Source: Butyrivibrio sp. AE2015
GTDB taxonomy: Bacteria; Bacillota; Clostridia; Lachnospirales; Lachnospiraceae
Direction: 5' to 3'
NCBI RefSeq assembly: GCF_000420825.1
Contig: NZ_ATVR01000012.1
Coordinates: 1-64,000, forward strand
Length of the DNA stretch: 64,000 bases
Shown: positions 16,803-24,772 of the stretch, piece by piece
Layout of the letters: each line of letters starts with the position of its first letter
Numbering within the stretch: position 1 is the first letter of the stretch
The notes under the pieces: model-generated
Seen by the model: the letters and a program-made list of their open reading frames with translations, nothing else
What the model was told of the DNA's origin: nothing
Database searches by the model: none
Translations under genes and position numbers: made by a program

Positions 16803-17240
16803 TCAATTCGAATATCTGCTGTAAATCTCTGCTAATTTACTGATTTCTTCAGGTGAAAGATTCTCAACTGCATATTCCATAAGACCATCTTTGTCGCCTT
16901 CATTTACATATTCCATAACTTCTCCGGCAGTTTCTGTATCAATATGATCCGCTATTATTTCAGTCACTGTTTCTCTATCCTCTTCAGAAAGAGACTCCAG
17001 AGCCTCTTTTACCTCCGGATGATCTGCTGCGATCTTATCAATATTATCCTCTATGAGGTCAACAGTTTTCTCAGCAACAATCTTTTTTGTTCCCTCTTTT
17101 ATAATAGGGAGAGCTACATTTATGAACAATAAAACAACAACTCCCAAAATGATGATAGATATCATCAAATGCCCGAAAGCGCTGTTTTTATCCTCTTTCT
17201 TGTTTTGACGATATGCGTTTTTACGTTTGTTTTTTGACAT
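16803..17240 (-). CDS. Small membrane-anchored protein of unknown function
   Basis: 145 residues, not recognised. A very basic, Lys/Asn-rich N-terminus (1-20), one membrane helix (about 25-47, HLMISIIILGVVVLLFINVA), then an acidic, helical domain with repeated Glu/Asp (LIEDNIDKIAADHPEVKEAL, LSEEDRETVTEIIADH, NLSPEEISKLAEIYSRY). Positive-inside rule predicts a cytosolic N-terminus and an extracytoplasmic acidic domain. Its neighbours (flagellin-like protein, DUF853 ATPase) do not indicate a role. Confidence 0.7.
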   Translation of the reverse strand: MSKNKRKNAYRQNKKEDKNSAFGHLMISIIILGVVVLLFINVALPIIKEGTKKIVAEKTVDLIEDNIDKIAADHPEVKEALESLSEEDRETVTEIIADHIDTETAGEVMEYVNEGDKDGLMEYAVENLSPEEISKLAEIYSRYSN

Positions 17241-17304
17241 TTTTTCTTTTACTCCAATTTATTTTTTATAATAGATTATATTTCTTTAATAGTTCGTACA
17301 CATT

Positions 17305-17333
17305 TTGGAAACACTTACCCTGTACTATATAAT
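17305..17333 (+). promoter_or_regulatory. Sigma-A promoter for a candidate small RNA
   Basis: TTGGAA (17305-17310), 17-base spacer, perfect TATAAT (17328-17333). It points to the right, towards no gene on that strand, but a terminator follows at 17430-17456. Confidence 0.6.
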
Positions 17334-17339
17334 CTATCA

Positions 17340-17456
17340 GAAGGACAAAACTTCTGAACCCCCAACAATACTTTTTTTCATACACGGGTTGTCTGGTTCC
17401 CCACCTGGCAACCCCTCCTCCCAAAATTCAGAGCCTTTTAAAGGCTCTTTTCTTTT
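17340..17456 (+). ncRNA. Candidate small noncoding RNA of about 117 nt
   Basis: Defined by a strong promoter (17305-17333) and an intrinsic terminator (17430-17456) with no ribosome site or convincing frame between them. The RNA could form AGAAG/CTTCT at the 5' end, GGGTTG (17386-17391) with CAACCC (17409-17414) in the middle, and the terminator hairpin. AACCC at 17358-17362 could instead pair with GGGTT, so two alternative folds are possible. It does not match what I know of SRP RNA, 6S, tmRNA or RNase P. It lies antisense to nothing and between two minus-strand genes. Confidence 0.5.
17430..17456 (+). terminator. Terminator of the candidate small RNA
   Basis: AGAGCC / GGCTCT stem with an AT loop followed by TTTTCTTTTT. 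Its T-run is on the plus strand; no plus-strand protein gene precedes it. Confidence 0.75.
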
Positions 17457-17485
17457 TGGTAAAAAGAATCTGCAAAATAAAGAAA

Positions 17486-17513
17486 CCAGCTTCTATTGTA
17501 TCACAGAAGCCGG
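17486..17513 (-). terminator. Terminator after the DUF853 ATPase gene
   Basis: GCTTCT (17489-17494) with AGAAGC (17505-17510), extended by CC/GG past a mismatch, with A-rich sequence at its left (T-rich on the minus strand). Confidence 0.5.
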
Positions 17514-17534
17514 CTTCCAGATTATTTTTTAAGT

Positions 17535-19112
17535 TCAAGCCTTAAACAGTGTTGAAAGAATGCCTCTTCCAAGGCTCGCTCCCAAATTTCCTCCAAGAGT
17601 TTTTCCAAACTTACCAAACTTGCCACCGAAGGTCTTTCCAACCTCTCGACCTACAGTTCCTGCAACAGCATTTCCAACTGATTTTGCTGCCTGCTTTTTC
17701 TTTCTTGCCTCTGCAGCTTCTTCTTTTTCTTTTGCCTTAGCTGCTGCGGCTTCCTCTTTGGCCTTTGCCTTGGCTGCCTCTTCCTCAGCCTTTAGCTTGG
17801 CTTTTGCTTCAGCATCCGCAATGCCCTTTCTTTCAAGGAATTCATAGGCAGAATCCGGGTCTTCAGCTTCATAATATTTACTGTACAGAACGCTCTGCTT
17901 TATCTCTTTTTCTCTCAAAGAATCATCAATACCGCCCATCAATGACTGTGGTGGAAGGATCGATACCTTCTCTACAACAGTAGGCGTACCATCTTCATCA
18001 AGAAGAGAACATACTGCCTCTCCTGTTCCAAGCTCCTGAATAACATCAGCTGTCTTAAATGCAGGATTCTCCCTGAAGGAATCAGCTGCTGCCTTGACTG
18101 CCTTCATATCAGAAGGAGTATAGGCGCGAAGTGCATGCTGTATCTTATTTCCAAGCTGAGCAAGAACCCCATCCGGAATATCACGAGGATTCTGTGTTAC
18201 AAAGTATATTCCAACACCTTTTGATCTGATGAGCTTAACAACCTGCTCGATCTTATCCATCAAAAGCTTTGGTGTATCTGCAAAAAGAAGGTGTGCTTCA
18301 TCAAAGAAGAATACCATTTTAGGCTTATCAAGGTCTCCCACTTCAGGAAGTGTCTCGAAAAGCTCAGAAAGCATCCACAAAAGGAATGTTGCGTACAAAG
18401 TACCGTTGTTTATAAGGCTTGTGCTGTCCAGGATATTTATCATACCCTTTCCGCCTTCACCTGTTGTAAAGAAGTCTCTAATATTAAGCGCAGGCTCGAA
18501 AAAGAACTTGTCAGCGCCTTCAATTTCAAGAGAAACAATAGCTCTCACGATCGCTGCAATTGAAACTTTGCTGATATTGCCATAGTCTGCGGCGAACTCT
18601 TTATTGTTTTCAGAAATATAGTTGAGCATCGCCTTAAGGTCCTTGGTATCTACAAGGAGAAGGTCATTGTCATCTGCAATCTTAAAAGCTATTGACAATA
18701 TATCCCTCTGAAGATCATTAAGTCCAAGGATCCTGGATAAAAGAAGCGGTCCCATTTCTGAAACTGTTGTGCGAAGAGGGATTCCCTCCTTGCCAAAAAC
18801 ATCCCAGAATGTTGCAGGATATTTTGTATAAGTAAAACCGGCTTCATCAAGGCCAAATCTCCTGATCCTTGCCTGCATGTCCTCTGAATCCCGGCCTTCG
18901 CTGACCATTCCGGAAAGATCACCCTTTACATCAGCCAGAAAAACCGGAACGCCCATGTCACTGAAACCTTCTGCCAGGACTTTTAGAGTAACTGTCTTTC
19001 CTGTACCTGTTGCTCCGGCTATAAGGCCATGCCTGTTAGCCATTTTAGGCAAAAGAAATACCTTTTCCCCATTCTCATTATTTGCCACCCAGATCTTACC
19101 ATCTTTATACAT
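17535..19112 (-). CDS. HerA-like ATPase, DUF853 family
   Basis: Cytosolic P-loop NTPase related to HerA/VirB4 DNA translocases; E. coli YjgR is a member and its cellular role is not settled. 525 residues. Walker A GATGTGKT (33-40), a KGDLSGM segment, Walker B MVFFFDEAHLLF (about 265-276), and RSKGVGIYFVTQNPRDIPD after it. A long Ala/Lys/Glu coil (about 430-480) precedes a Gly-rich tail, KTFGGKFGKFGKTLGGNLG. Ribosome site GGGAGG. Single gene between the small RNA and carB. Confidence 0.85.
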   Translation of the reverse strand: MYKDGKIWVANNENGEKVFLLPKMANRHGLIAGATGTGKTVTLKVLAEGFSDMGVPVFLADVKGDLSGMVSEGRDSEDMQARIRRFGLDEAGFTYTKYPATFWDVFGKEGIPLRTTVSEMGPLLLSRILGLNDLQRDILSIAFKIADDNDLLLVDTKDLKAMLNYISENNKEFAADYGNISKVSIAAIVRAIVSLEIEGADKFFFEPALNIRDFFTTGEGGKGMINILDSTSLINNGTLYATFLLWMLSELFETLPEVGDLDKPKMVFFFDEAHLLFADTPKLLMDKIEQVVKLIRSKGVGIYFVTQNPRDIPDGVLAQLGNKIQHALRAYTPSDMKAVKAAADSFRENPAFKTADVIQELGTGEAVCSLLDEDGTPTVVEKVSILPPQSLMGGIDDSLREKEIKQSVLYSKYYEAEDPDSAYEFLERKGIADAEAKAKLKAEEEAAKAKAKEEAAAAKAKEKEEAAEARKKKQAAKSVGNAVAGTVGREVGKTFGGKFGKFGKTLGGNLGASLGRGILSTLFKA

Positions 19113-19186
19113 ACCGACCTCCCAACAAACATATTTATACGCTATATTTTATCACGTTTTCGTTATATATACATTTCAAATAAACA

Positions 19187-19214
19187 AGAAACCTGCATTT
19201 TACTGCAGGTTTCT
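19187..19214 (-). terminator. Terminator after carB
   Basis: Perfect 11-bp stem AGAAACCTGCA / TGCAGGTTTCT, 5 bases after the stop codon. Confidence 0.75.
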
Positions 19215-19218
19215 ACAA

Positions 19219-22200
19219 TTAAAGCTGTTTATGGTAATCCTGAAGAGAATTTATGCTTCCGCATCCTTTTACCTTAACTTCATGTATTCCTTCTGCTGCC
19301 GCCTTGCCTGCTGCAACAGTAGTAATGTATGGAATACGGGCTTTTATTGCTGCTTTTCTTAAATATGCATCATCATGTTCAGTGTATTTACCAATAGGAG
19401 TATTGATAATAAGCTGTACCTCGCCGTTTTTGATGACATCTTCAACGTTAGGCCTTCCACCTTCATAATTCTTCATTATCCTGGTAGCACTGATTCCAGC
19501 CTCAGTGATTGTGTCATATGTCTTACCTGTAGCATAGATCTTGAATCCATCTGCAGCAAAGCTCTTTGCAAGTTCAGCTGCAGCAGGCTTATCTTCTGTA
19601 TTAAGAGATATGAGCACAGCTCCTTCTAATGGAAGGGCAGCATTTGCGGCTTCTGAAGCCTTAAAGAAAGCTTCTCCGGGAGTCTTGGCTAGTCCAAGTA
19701 CTTCACCTGTTGACCTCATTTCAGGTCCAAGGACAGGATCAACCTCAGGGAACATATTAAATGGGAATACAGCCTCTTTGACACCGTAATATGGTGGTTC
19801 TTGCTTTTTCTCTTTTTCCTGAATCAGCTCTTTTACCGGTGAAGGGCGTCCTGTTATAGATGCAGTAATGATATCTGTTGCAACAGGAACCATCTTGATA
19901 CCGCAAACCTTGGAAACAAGAGGAACTGTTCTTGATGCACGTGGATTGGCTTCAAGAACGTAGACAGTGTCATCTTCGATGGCATACTGCATGTTCATAA
20001 GTCCCACTACATTCATCTCGACAGCGATCTTCCTTGTATATTCCTCGATAGTCTTAAGGTGCTTTTCTGAAATATGCTTGGATGGCACTATGCAGGCTGA
20101 ATCTCCTGAGTGAATACCTGCAAGTTCAATATGTTCCATAACTGCAGGTACAAAAGCCTCGCTGCCATCACTTATGGCATCAGCCTCACATTCAAGGGCA
20201 TTGTGGAGGAATCTGTCGATAAGGATCGGTCTGTCAGGTGTTACACCTACAGCTGCCTTCATGTAGCCTTCCATGCTCTCTTCATCTCTTACTATTTCCA
20301 TTCCGCGTCCGCCAAGAACAAAAGATGGGCGAACCATTACAGGATAACCGATCTTTGCAGCAATTTCTTTTGCCGTTTCTACATCGGATGCCATTCCTGA
20401 CTCTGCCATAGGGATGCCCAGCTTATCCATCATCATACGGAACTGGTCTCTGTCCTCAGCAAGGTCAATTACTTCAGGTGTTGTACCAAGGATGTTAACA
20501 CCTTCTTCTTTTAGCTTGGCTGCAAGGTTAAGAGGTGTCTGGCCGCCAAACTGAGCAATTACGCCGATAGGCTTTTCTTTTCTATAAATCTGAAGTACAT
20601 CCTCAAGGGTAAGTGGCTCAAAATAGAGTTTATCTGATGTGTCATAGTCTGTTGAAACTGTCTCAGGGTTGCAATTGACAATGATAGTCTCAAAGCCAAG
20701 TTTCTTAAGGGCCATAGCAGCGTGAACACAGCAGTAGTCAAATTCAATACCCTGCCCGATCCTGTTAGGGCCACCGCCAAGGATCATTATCTTTTTATTG
20801 TCTGAATCAGGGGCGCTCTCCACAACGCTTCCCTCATCTTCATGCTGATATGTTGAATAGTAATATGCACTTCCGTCAGTGCCGTATACATGAACGCCTT
20901 CCCAAGTCTCGCAAAGTCCGGCTTTTTCTCTTTCGTTTCTGATGTCATCTTCTGTAACACCAAGAAGCTTTGAAAGGTATTTATCGGAGAAACCGTCCTC
21001 TTTTGCCTTAATAAGATCAAGGGCTTCCGGAACTTTAGAAGTGTATTTTGACGTAAGCTCCATCTCCTCTTCCACAAGATCTTTCATCTCATTAAGGAAG
21101 TAGTGCTTTACTTTGGTGATATCGTGTATCTCATCTACTGATACACCTTTTTTCATAGCTTCATATATAAGGAAATATCTCTCAGAAGAAGCATCTTTGA
21201 GCATGCGGAGAAGCTCTTCTTTTGGCATTTTTTCGAACTTCTCTATAGCGCCAAGACCATAGCGGTCTTTTTCCAAAGATCTGATAGCCTTTTGGAAGGC
21301 CTCTTTAAAGTTTTTACCAATACTCATGACTTCGCCAACAGCTCTCATCTGAGTTCCGAGTTTATCCTCAACTCCATGGAATTTCTCAAATGCCCAGCGG
21401 GCGAACTTAACAACAACATAGTCGCCACCCGGAACATATTTATCAAGAGTTCCGAATTTAGAATCAGGAAGTTCTGAAAGAGTAAGTCCTGTTGCAAGCT
21501 TGGCTGAAACAAGGGCAATAGGGAATCCTGTAGCCTTGCTGGCAAGGGCAGATGAACGTGATGTACGTGGATTGATCTCGATAACGACGATACGACCTGT
21601 TTTAGGGTCGTGAGCAAACTGAACATTGGTACCACCGATGACTCCGATGTGTTCAACGATTTTATAAGCCTGACGCTGCAGCTCTTTTTGAAGATCCTCA
21701 CTTATTGTGAGCATAGGAGCTGTGCAAAAAGAATCACCTGTATGAACGCCGACAGGATCAACGTTTTCAATGAAACATACAGTGATCATGTTATTGTCTT
21801 TGTCTCTTACTACCTCAAGCTCAAGCTCTTCCCAGCCAAGGATTGACTCCTCAACGAGAACCTGATGAATGATTGAAGCCTGAAGACCACGGGAGCAGAC
21901 AGTCTGAAGTTCCTCCTTGTTGTAAACAAGGCCGCCTCCTGCGCCACCCATTGTATAAGCAGGACGAAGAACAACAGGATAGCCAAGCACGTCAGCTTCT
22001 TCAAGGGCCTCTTCTACACTATAACAAGCCTTTGAGCGAGCCATCTCGATGCCGAGCATATCCATGGTCTTTTTAAACTCTGTTCTGTCTTCGCCACGTT
22101 CAATAGCGTCAACCTGAACACCTATAACTTTTACATTAAATTTATCAAGGGTACCTGCTTTATAAAGCTCAGAACACAGATTAAGTCCGGACTGACCACC

Positions 22201-22470
22201 AAGATTAGGTAGTAGAGCATCCGGTCTTTCTTTTTCAATAACTGCTGTAACACGTTCCACATTAAGTGGTTCAATATAAGTCTTATCCGCCATTTCAGGA
22301 TCAGTCATGATCGTTGCCGGATTCGAATTAACCAGTACTATTTCATACCCCAGACTGCGAAGCGCTTTTAAAGCCTGCGTTCCTGAATAATCAAACTCAC
22401 AGGCCTGCCCGATGACAATTGGTCCCGAGCCGATGATCAGTACTTTGTGAATATCTGTTCTCTGTGCCAT
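19219..22470 (-). CDS. carB: Carbamoyl-phosphate synthase large subunit
   Basis: Makes carbamoyl phosphate from bicarbonate, ammonia (from the CarA glutaminase) and two ATP for pyrimidine and arginine synthesis. 1083 residues, close to the family length. Two homologous ATP-grasp halves: the first begins VLIIGSGPIVIGQACEFDYS, the second KIMILGGGPNRIGQGIEFDY (about 560); both have the downstream NPR metal-binding segments (EINPRTSRSSALASK and EANPRASRTVPLVSK). C-terminal allosteric MGS-like domain from about 940. The carA gene is not adjacent, which is unusual. Ribosome site GGAG. Confidence 0.96.
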   Translation of the reverse strand: MAQRTDIHKVLIIGSGPIVIGQACEFDYSGTQALKALRSLGYEIVLVNSNPATIMTDPEMADKTYIEPLNVERVTAVIEKERPDALLPNLGGQSGLNLCSELYKAGTLDKFNVKVIGVQVDAIERGEDRTEFKKTMDMLGIEMARSKACYSVEEALEEADVLGYPVVLRPAYTMGGAGGGLVYNKEELQTVCSRGLQASIIHQVLVEESILGWEELELEVVRDKDNNMITVCFIENVDPVGVHTGDSFCTAPMLTISEDLQKELQRQAYKIVEHIGVIGGTNVQFAHDPKTGRIVVIEINPRTSRSSALASKATGFPIALVSAKLATGLTLSELPDSKFGTLDKYVPGGDYVVVKFARWAFEKFHGVEDKLGTQMRAVGEVMSIGKNFKEAFQKAIRSLEKDRYGLGAIEKFEKMPKEELLRMLKDASSERYFLIYEAMKKGVSVDEIHDITKVKHYFLNEMKDLVEEEMELTSKYTSKVPEALDLIKAKEDGFSDKYLSKLLGVTEDDIRNEREKAGLCETWEGVHVYGTDGSAYYYSTYQHEDEGSVVESAPDSDNKKIMILGGGPNRIGQGIEFDYCCVHAAMALKKLGFETIIVNCNPETVSTDYDTSDKLYFEPLTLEDVLQIYRKEKPIGVIAQFGGQTPLNLAAKLKEEGVNILGTTPEVIDLAEDRDQFRMMMDKLGIPMAESGMASDVETAKEIAAKIGYPVMVRPSFVLGGRGMEIVRDEESMEGYMKAAVGVTPDRPILIDRFLHNALECEADAISDGSEAFVPAVMEHIELAGIHSGDSACIVPSKHISEKHLKTIEEYTRKIAVEMNVVGLMNMQYAIEDDTVYVLEANPRASRTVPLVSKVCGIKMVPVATDIITASITGRPSPVKELIQEKEKKQEPPYYGVKEAVFPFNMFPEVDPVLGPEMRSTGEVLGLAKTPGEAFFKASEAANAALPLEGAVLISLNTEDKPAAAELAKSFAADGFKIYATGKTYDTITEAGISATRIMKNYEGGRPNVEDVIKNGEVQLIINTPIGKYTEHDDAYLRKAAIKARIPYITTVAAGKAAAEGIHEVKVKGCGSINSLQDYHKQL

Positions 22471-22568
22471 TTCACTCCTCCAAAAACTATTTTTAATTAT
22501 CTTTTCTACTTTACCATCTTAAAGTGTTTAGCACAAGAACTTTTTTATTGTAGAAATAAGCAAAAAAA

Positions 22569-22598
22569 TGCTGTCACCTTGAATTTAAAGTGACAGCA
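22569..22598 (-). terminator. Terminator after the desulfoferrodoxin gene
   Basis: Perfect 9-bp stem TGCTGTCAC / GTGACAGCA, with seven A to its left giving a T-run on the minus strand. Confidence 0.8.
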
Positions 22599-22614
22599 CT
22601 TCGTGTGATCAATA

Positions 22615-22989
22615 TCAGATTTCTTTTACCCAAAGTCCATGGAGGTTGCAGTATTCATACGCAGCAACTGCCTTCTCGCCCTCTGCCAGAACAAACTGCG
22701 CGCAAGGCTTCTCGCCGGGGTTAAGCTTCTTTATCATGCAGCCCTTGTCTGTCTCTAAGCAGATGAACTGGATGTAATGCTCAGCAAGCATTGGGTGCTC
22801 TACCTCGCCAACAACAACAGTAACAGTGTTGCCATTTACTGTAACTGCAGGAACATGCTTTTCCATTGCACCGTCTGTAGCTCCCGGAACAAGCTCTTTC
22901 ATAGGCTCTCCGCAACAAACCACAGGAACTCCTGAATCATTTAGTTTTGTAATAATGTTGCCACAATGTTCACATCTGTAAAATTTCAT
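22615..22989 (-). CDS. dfx: Desulfoferrodoxin (superoxide reductase)
   Basis: Reduces superoxide to peroxide without making oxygen, a defence typical of strict anaerobes. 124 residues: N-terminal desulforedoxin domain with four cysteines (Cys6, Cys9, Cys25, Cys26) holding Fe(Cys)4, then the catalytic SOR domain with EKHVP, EHPMLAEHY and the closing CNLHG (four His, one Cys at the iron). Two-iron (2Fe-SOR) type. Single gene, GGAGG ribosome site, own terminator. Confidence 0.93.
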   Translation of the reverse strand: MKFYRCEHCGNIITKLNDSGVPVVCCGEPMKELVPGATDGAMEKHVPAVTVNGNTVTVVVGEVEHPMLAEHYIQFICLETDKGCMIKKLNPGEKPCAQFVLAEGEKAVAAYEYCNLHGLWVKEI

Positions 22990-23131
22990 AACGAAACCTC
23001 CTAATGTAAAAACATGGGAATCTTAGCCTGGTATGTTCTGACTCCCATTTTTGGGTAAATGATACAATATCATTTTATCATAATTACGTTCTGCAATATA
23101 CATAATTATGCAGGCAATTTTTGTCGGTTAT

Positions 23132-23764
23132 TTATCCTCTTGGAAAGTCATCGTGGATAAGGCCAAAATCTCCGGTGCCATCTCCATATTCTTCATAATT
23201 GCTATCGTTATCATCTGCCAACACTTCTGAAAATTCAGGACTTATCATTATCTGCCTGAACAGTCCATGGCACCCATCACTGCAGTCTCTCCAGGTAGCA
23301 TCAAAATTGCCCGTGTACCAAGGATCAGCCACATCTCCATCTCTGTCAGTAAAGTCCAGCATTTTATATATCTTTTTATCAGGATCACCGCCAAATATAC
23401 GATTGAGATCGCGTATATTGGCGCTATCCATGCCAATTATAAAATCGAACCTGTCGTAATCCGCCCTTGAGGTAAGCCTTGCTCTTTTTTGACTTACTCC
23501 AAGATCATTGTCATCAGTCCCTATACCATGCTCTCTTAGCTTAGCTCTGGCCGGAGGATACACCGGGCTTCCAACTCCATTCCAAATCTCATCCGTATGT
23601 GTTGCAGATGATTCTATGTGAAACTTGTCAGAAAGGCCTTGCTTACTGACAATATCCTTCATAATGAACTCCCCAATCGGCGAGCGACAAATATTCCCAT
23701 GGCAGACGAAAAGAACGCGAATGGCCCTAGGGGACGGGGTTAGTGGTCCATTTTTCAAATTCAT
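23132..23764 (-). CDS. Low-molecular-weight protein tyrosine phosphatase, N-terminus built from a REP repeat
   Basis: Dephosphorylates phosphotyrosine (or arginine) residues in the cytosol. Signature CHGNICRS (Cys21 to Arg27) and the acid loop ADPWYTGNFD near 146-155. At 210 residues it is longer than the usual 150-160, with an acidic C-terminal tail (LADDNDSNYEEYGDGTGDF). The start at 23764, with AAAGGAAA before it, is the only usable one; the codons for NGPLTPSPRA between start and the first strand come from the REP copy at 23721-23750. So the repeat has been read through in frame. Next to the RAYT transposase gene, in divergent orientation. Confidence 0.85.
   Translation of the reverse strand: MNLKNGPLTPSPRAIRVLFVCHGNICRSPIGEFIMKDIVSKQGLSDKFHIESSATHTDEIWNGVGSPVYPPARAKLREHGIGTDDNDLGVSQKRARLTSRADYDRFDFIIGMDSANIRDLNRIFGGDPDKKIYKMLDFTDRDGDVADPWYTGNFDATWRDCSDGCHGLFRQIMISPEFSEVLADDNDSNYEEYGDGTGDFGLIHDDFPRG
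23721..23750 (+). repeat. REP copy 2, upstream of the RAYT gene
   Basis: ATGGCCCTAGGGGACGGGG then TTAGTGGTCCA. Inverted relative to copy 3, so that the two flank the transposase gene as mirror images. Lies inside the first codons of the phosphatase gene. Confidence 0.85.
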
Positions 23765-23849
23765 ATTGTAATTTCCTTTCGGTGAGTATATACTTCTAAA
23801 GTCAATTGTTTTGACAATCTATATTTTAATATCTTACAGGAGTTATTTT

Positions 23850-24629
23850 ATGCCAAGAAAGCCCAGAATTCTGAGTTCAACTGGCATATATCATATCATA
23901 CTTCGTTCTGTTAATCAGCATATCATATTCGAAGAAGATTCCGATTATCAAAAATTCCTTTTTATTTTATCAGACTGTAAAAAGAAATATGATATTGATA
24001 TTTATGCCTATTGCCTAATGGATAACCATATCCACTTACTAATTCATCTCCCCGACGACAAGCTATCCAGTTTTTTTCAAAGCCTCGGAAGTAGATTCGT
24101 TCGTTGGTACAACAATAAATATTTTCGCAGCGGTCATCTTTTCCAAGAACGTTTCCACAGTTCGGCAATTGAAAACGAGCGAGCTTTCCTATCTGCACTT
24201 ATCTATATTCACAATAATCCGGTCAAAGCAAACGCGTGTCGTTATGCATCAGAATACCTTTGGAGTAGCGTAAGGGCCTTTTATGGCGCTAAAAATTCTT
24301 TGGTCAACGTGGCTTATGCCTATAATATCGCTGGCTCAAAGGATTCATTACTTCATTATTTTGCAAAAGAAACTGATTCACCAGAAAATACATTGTTTAA
24401 AAATGACCATCTTGAAATAACTCATTTTCTGACAGACGAAAAAGCTTTGACTATATTTAAGTCGGTGACTCATCTCCCTACAGCATCTGATGTGGTCACA
24501 CTTGAAAAATCGAAAAGAAACGAGTATGTTCGCGCTCTAAAAAAAGAACATCTAACGATCAAACAGATCGCACGAATTATGGATATTTCGGAGACAACAG
24601 TCAAAAGAATCTGCAAAATGGCCCACTAA
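23850..24629 (+). CDS. REP-associated tyrosine transposase (RAYT, Y1_Tnp family)
   Basis: IS200-like single-strand HUH endonuclease thought to move or maintain REP hairpins. From ATG 23850 (CAGGAG 8 bases before) the product is 259 residues. HUH motif NHIHLLIH (His60, His62); candidate catalytic Tyr87 in RWYNNKYFRSGHLFQ; RAYT-typical ALIYIHNNPVKA (about 116-127); a C-terminal helix-turn-helix, LTIKQIARIMDISETTVKRI. Its stop codon lies inside REP copy 3 and a mirror-image copy 2 stands upstream, the classic layout for a RAYT and its repeats. Plus-strand gene in a minus-strand region; it may be horizontally acquired. Confidence 0.88.
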   Translation: MPRKPRILSSTGIYHIILRSVNQHIIFEEDSDYQKFLFILSDCKKKYDIDIYAYCLMDNHIHLLIHLPDDKLSSFFQSLGSRFVRWYNNKYFRSGHLFQERFHSSAIENERAFLSALIYIHNNPVKANACRYASEYLWSSVRAFYGAKNSLVNVAYAYNIAGSKDSLLHYFAKETDSPENTLFKNDHLEITHFLTDEKALTIFKSVTHLPTASDVVTLEKSKRNEYVRALKKEHLTIKQIARIMDISETTVKRICKMAH

Positions 24630-24648
24630 CCCCGTCCCCTAGGGCCAT
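24618..24648 (-). repeat. REP copy 3, at the end of the RAYT gene
   Basis: ATGGCCCACTAACCCCGTCC then CCTAGGGCCAT; ATGGCCC pairs with GGGCCAT. Supplies the last two sense codons (Ala-His) and the TAA stop of the transposase gene. Confidence 0.85.
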
Positions 24649-24702
24649 CCTTTTTCATATCGTCTATATACTTCTCTCTGCCAATGCATAAACTATCCTC
24701 CA

Positions 24703-24731
24703 TTGACAATGTTACCGAATGATGGCATAAT
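24703..24731 (+). promoter_or_regulatory. Sigma-A promoter of the acyltransferase gene
   Basis: TTGACA (24703-24708), 17 bases, CATAAT (24726-24731), 41 bases before the start codon. Confidence 0.7.
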
Positions 24732-24772
24732 TCTGGCAAAATGCAACTATTTGGTTACACAAGAGGCAAATT

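Noticed and set aside
17305-17532. 75-codon frame over the candidate small RNA
   Set aside because: It begins upstream of the promoter -10, has no ribosome site, and runs through two terminators.
17549-17847. Hydrophobic frames antisense to the DUF853 gene tail
   Set aside because: Produced by the Ala/Lys/Glu-rich coil of the real gene read backwards.
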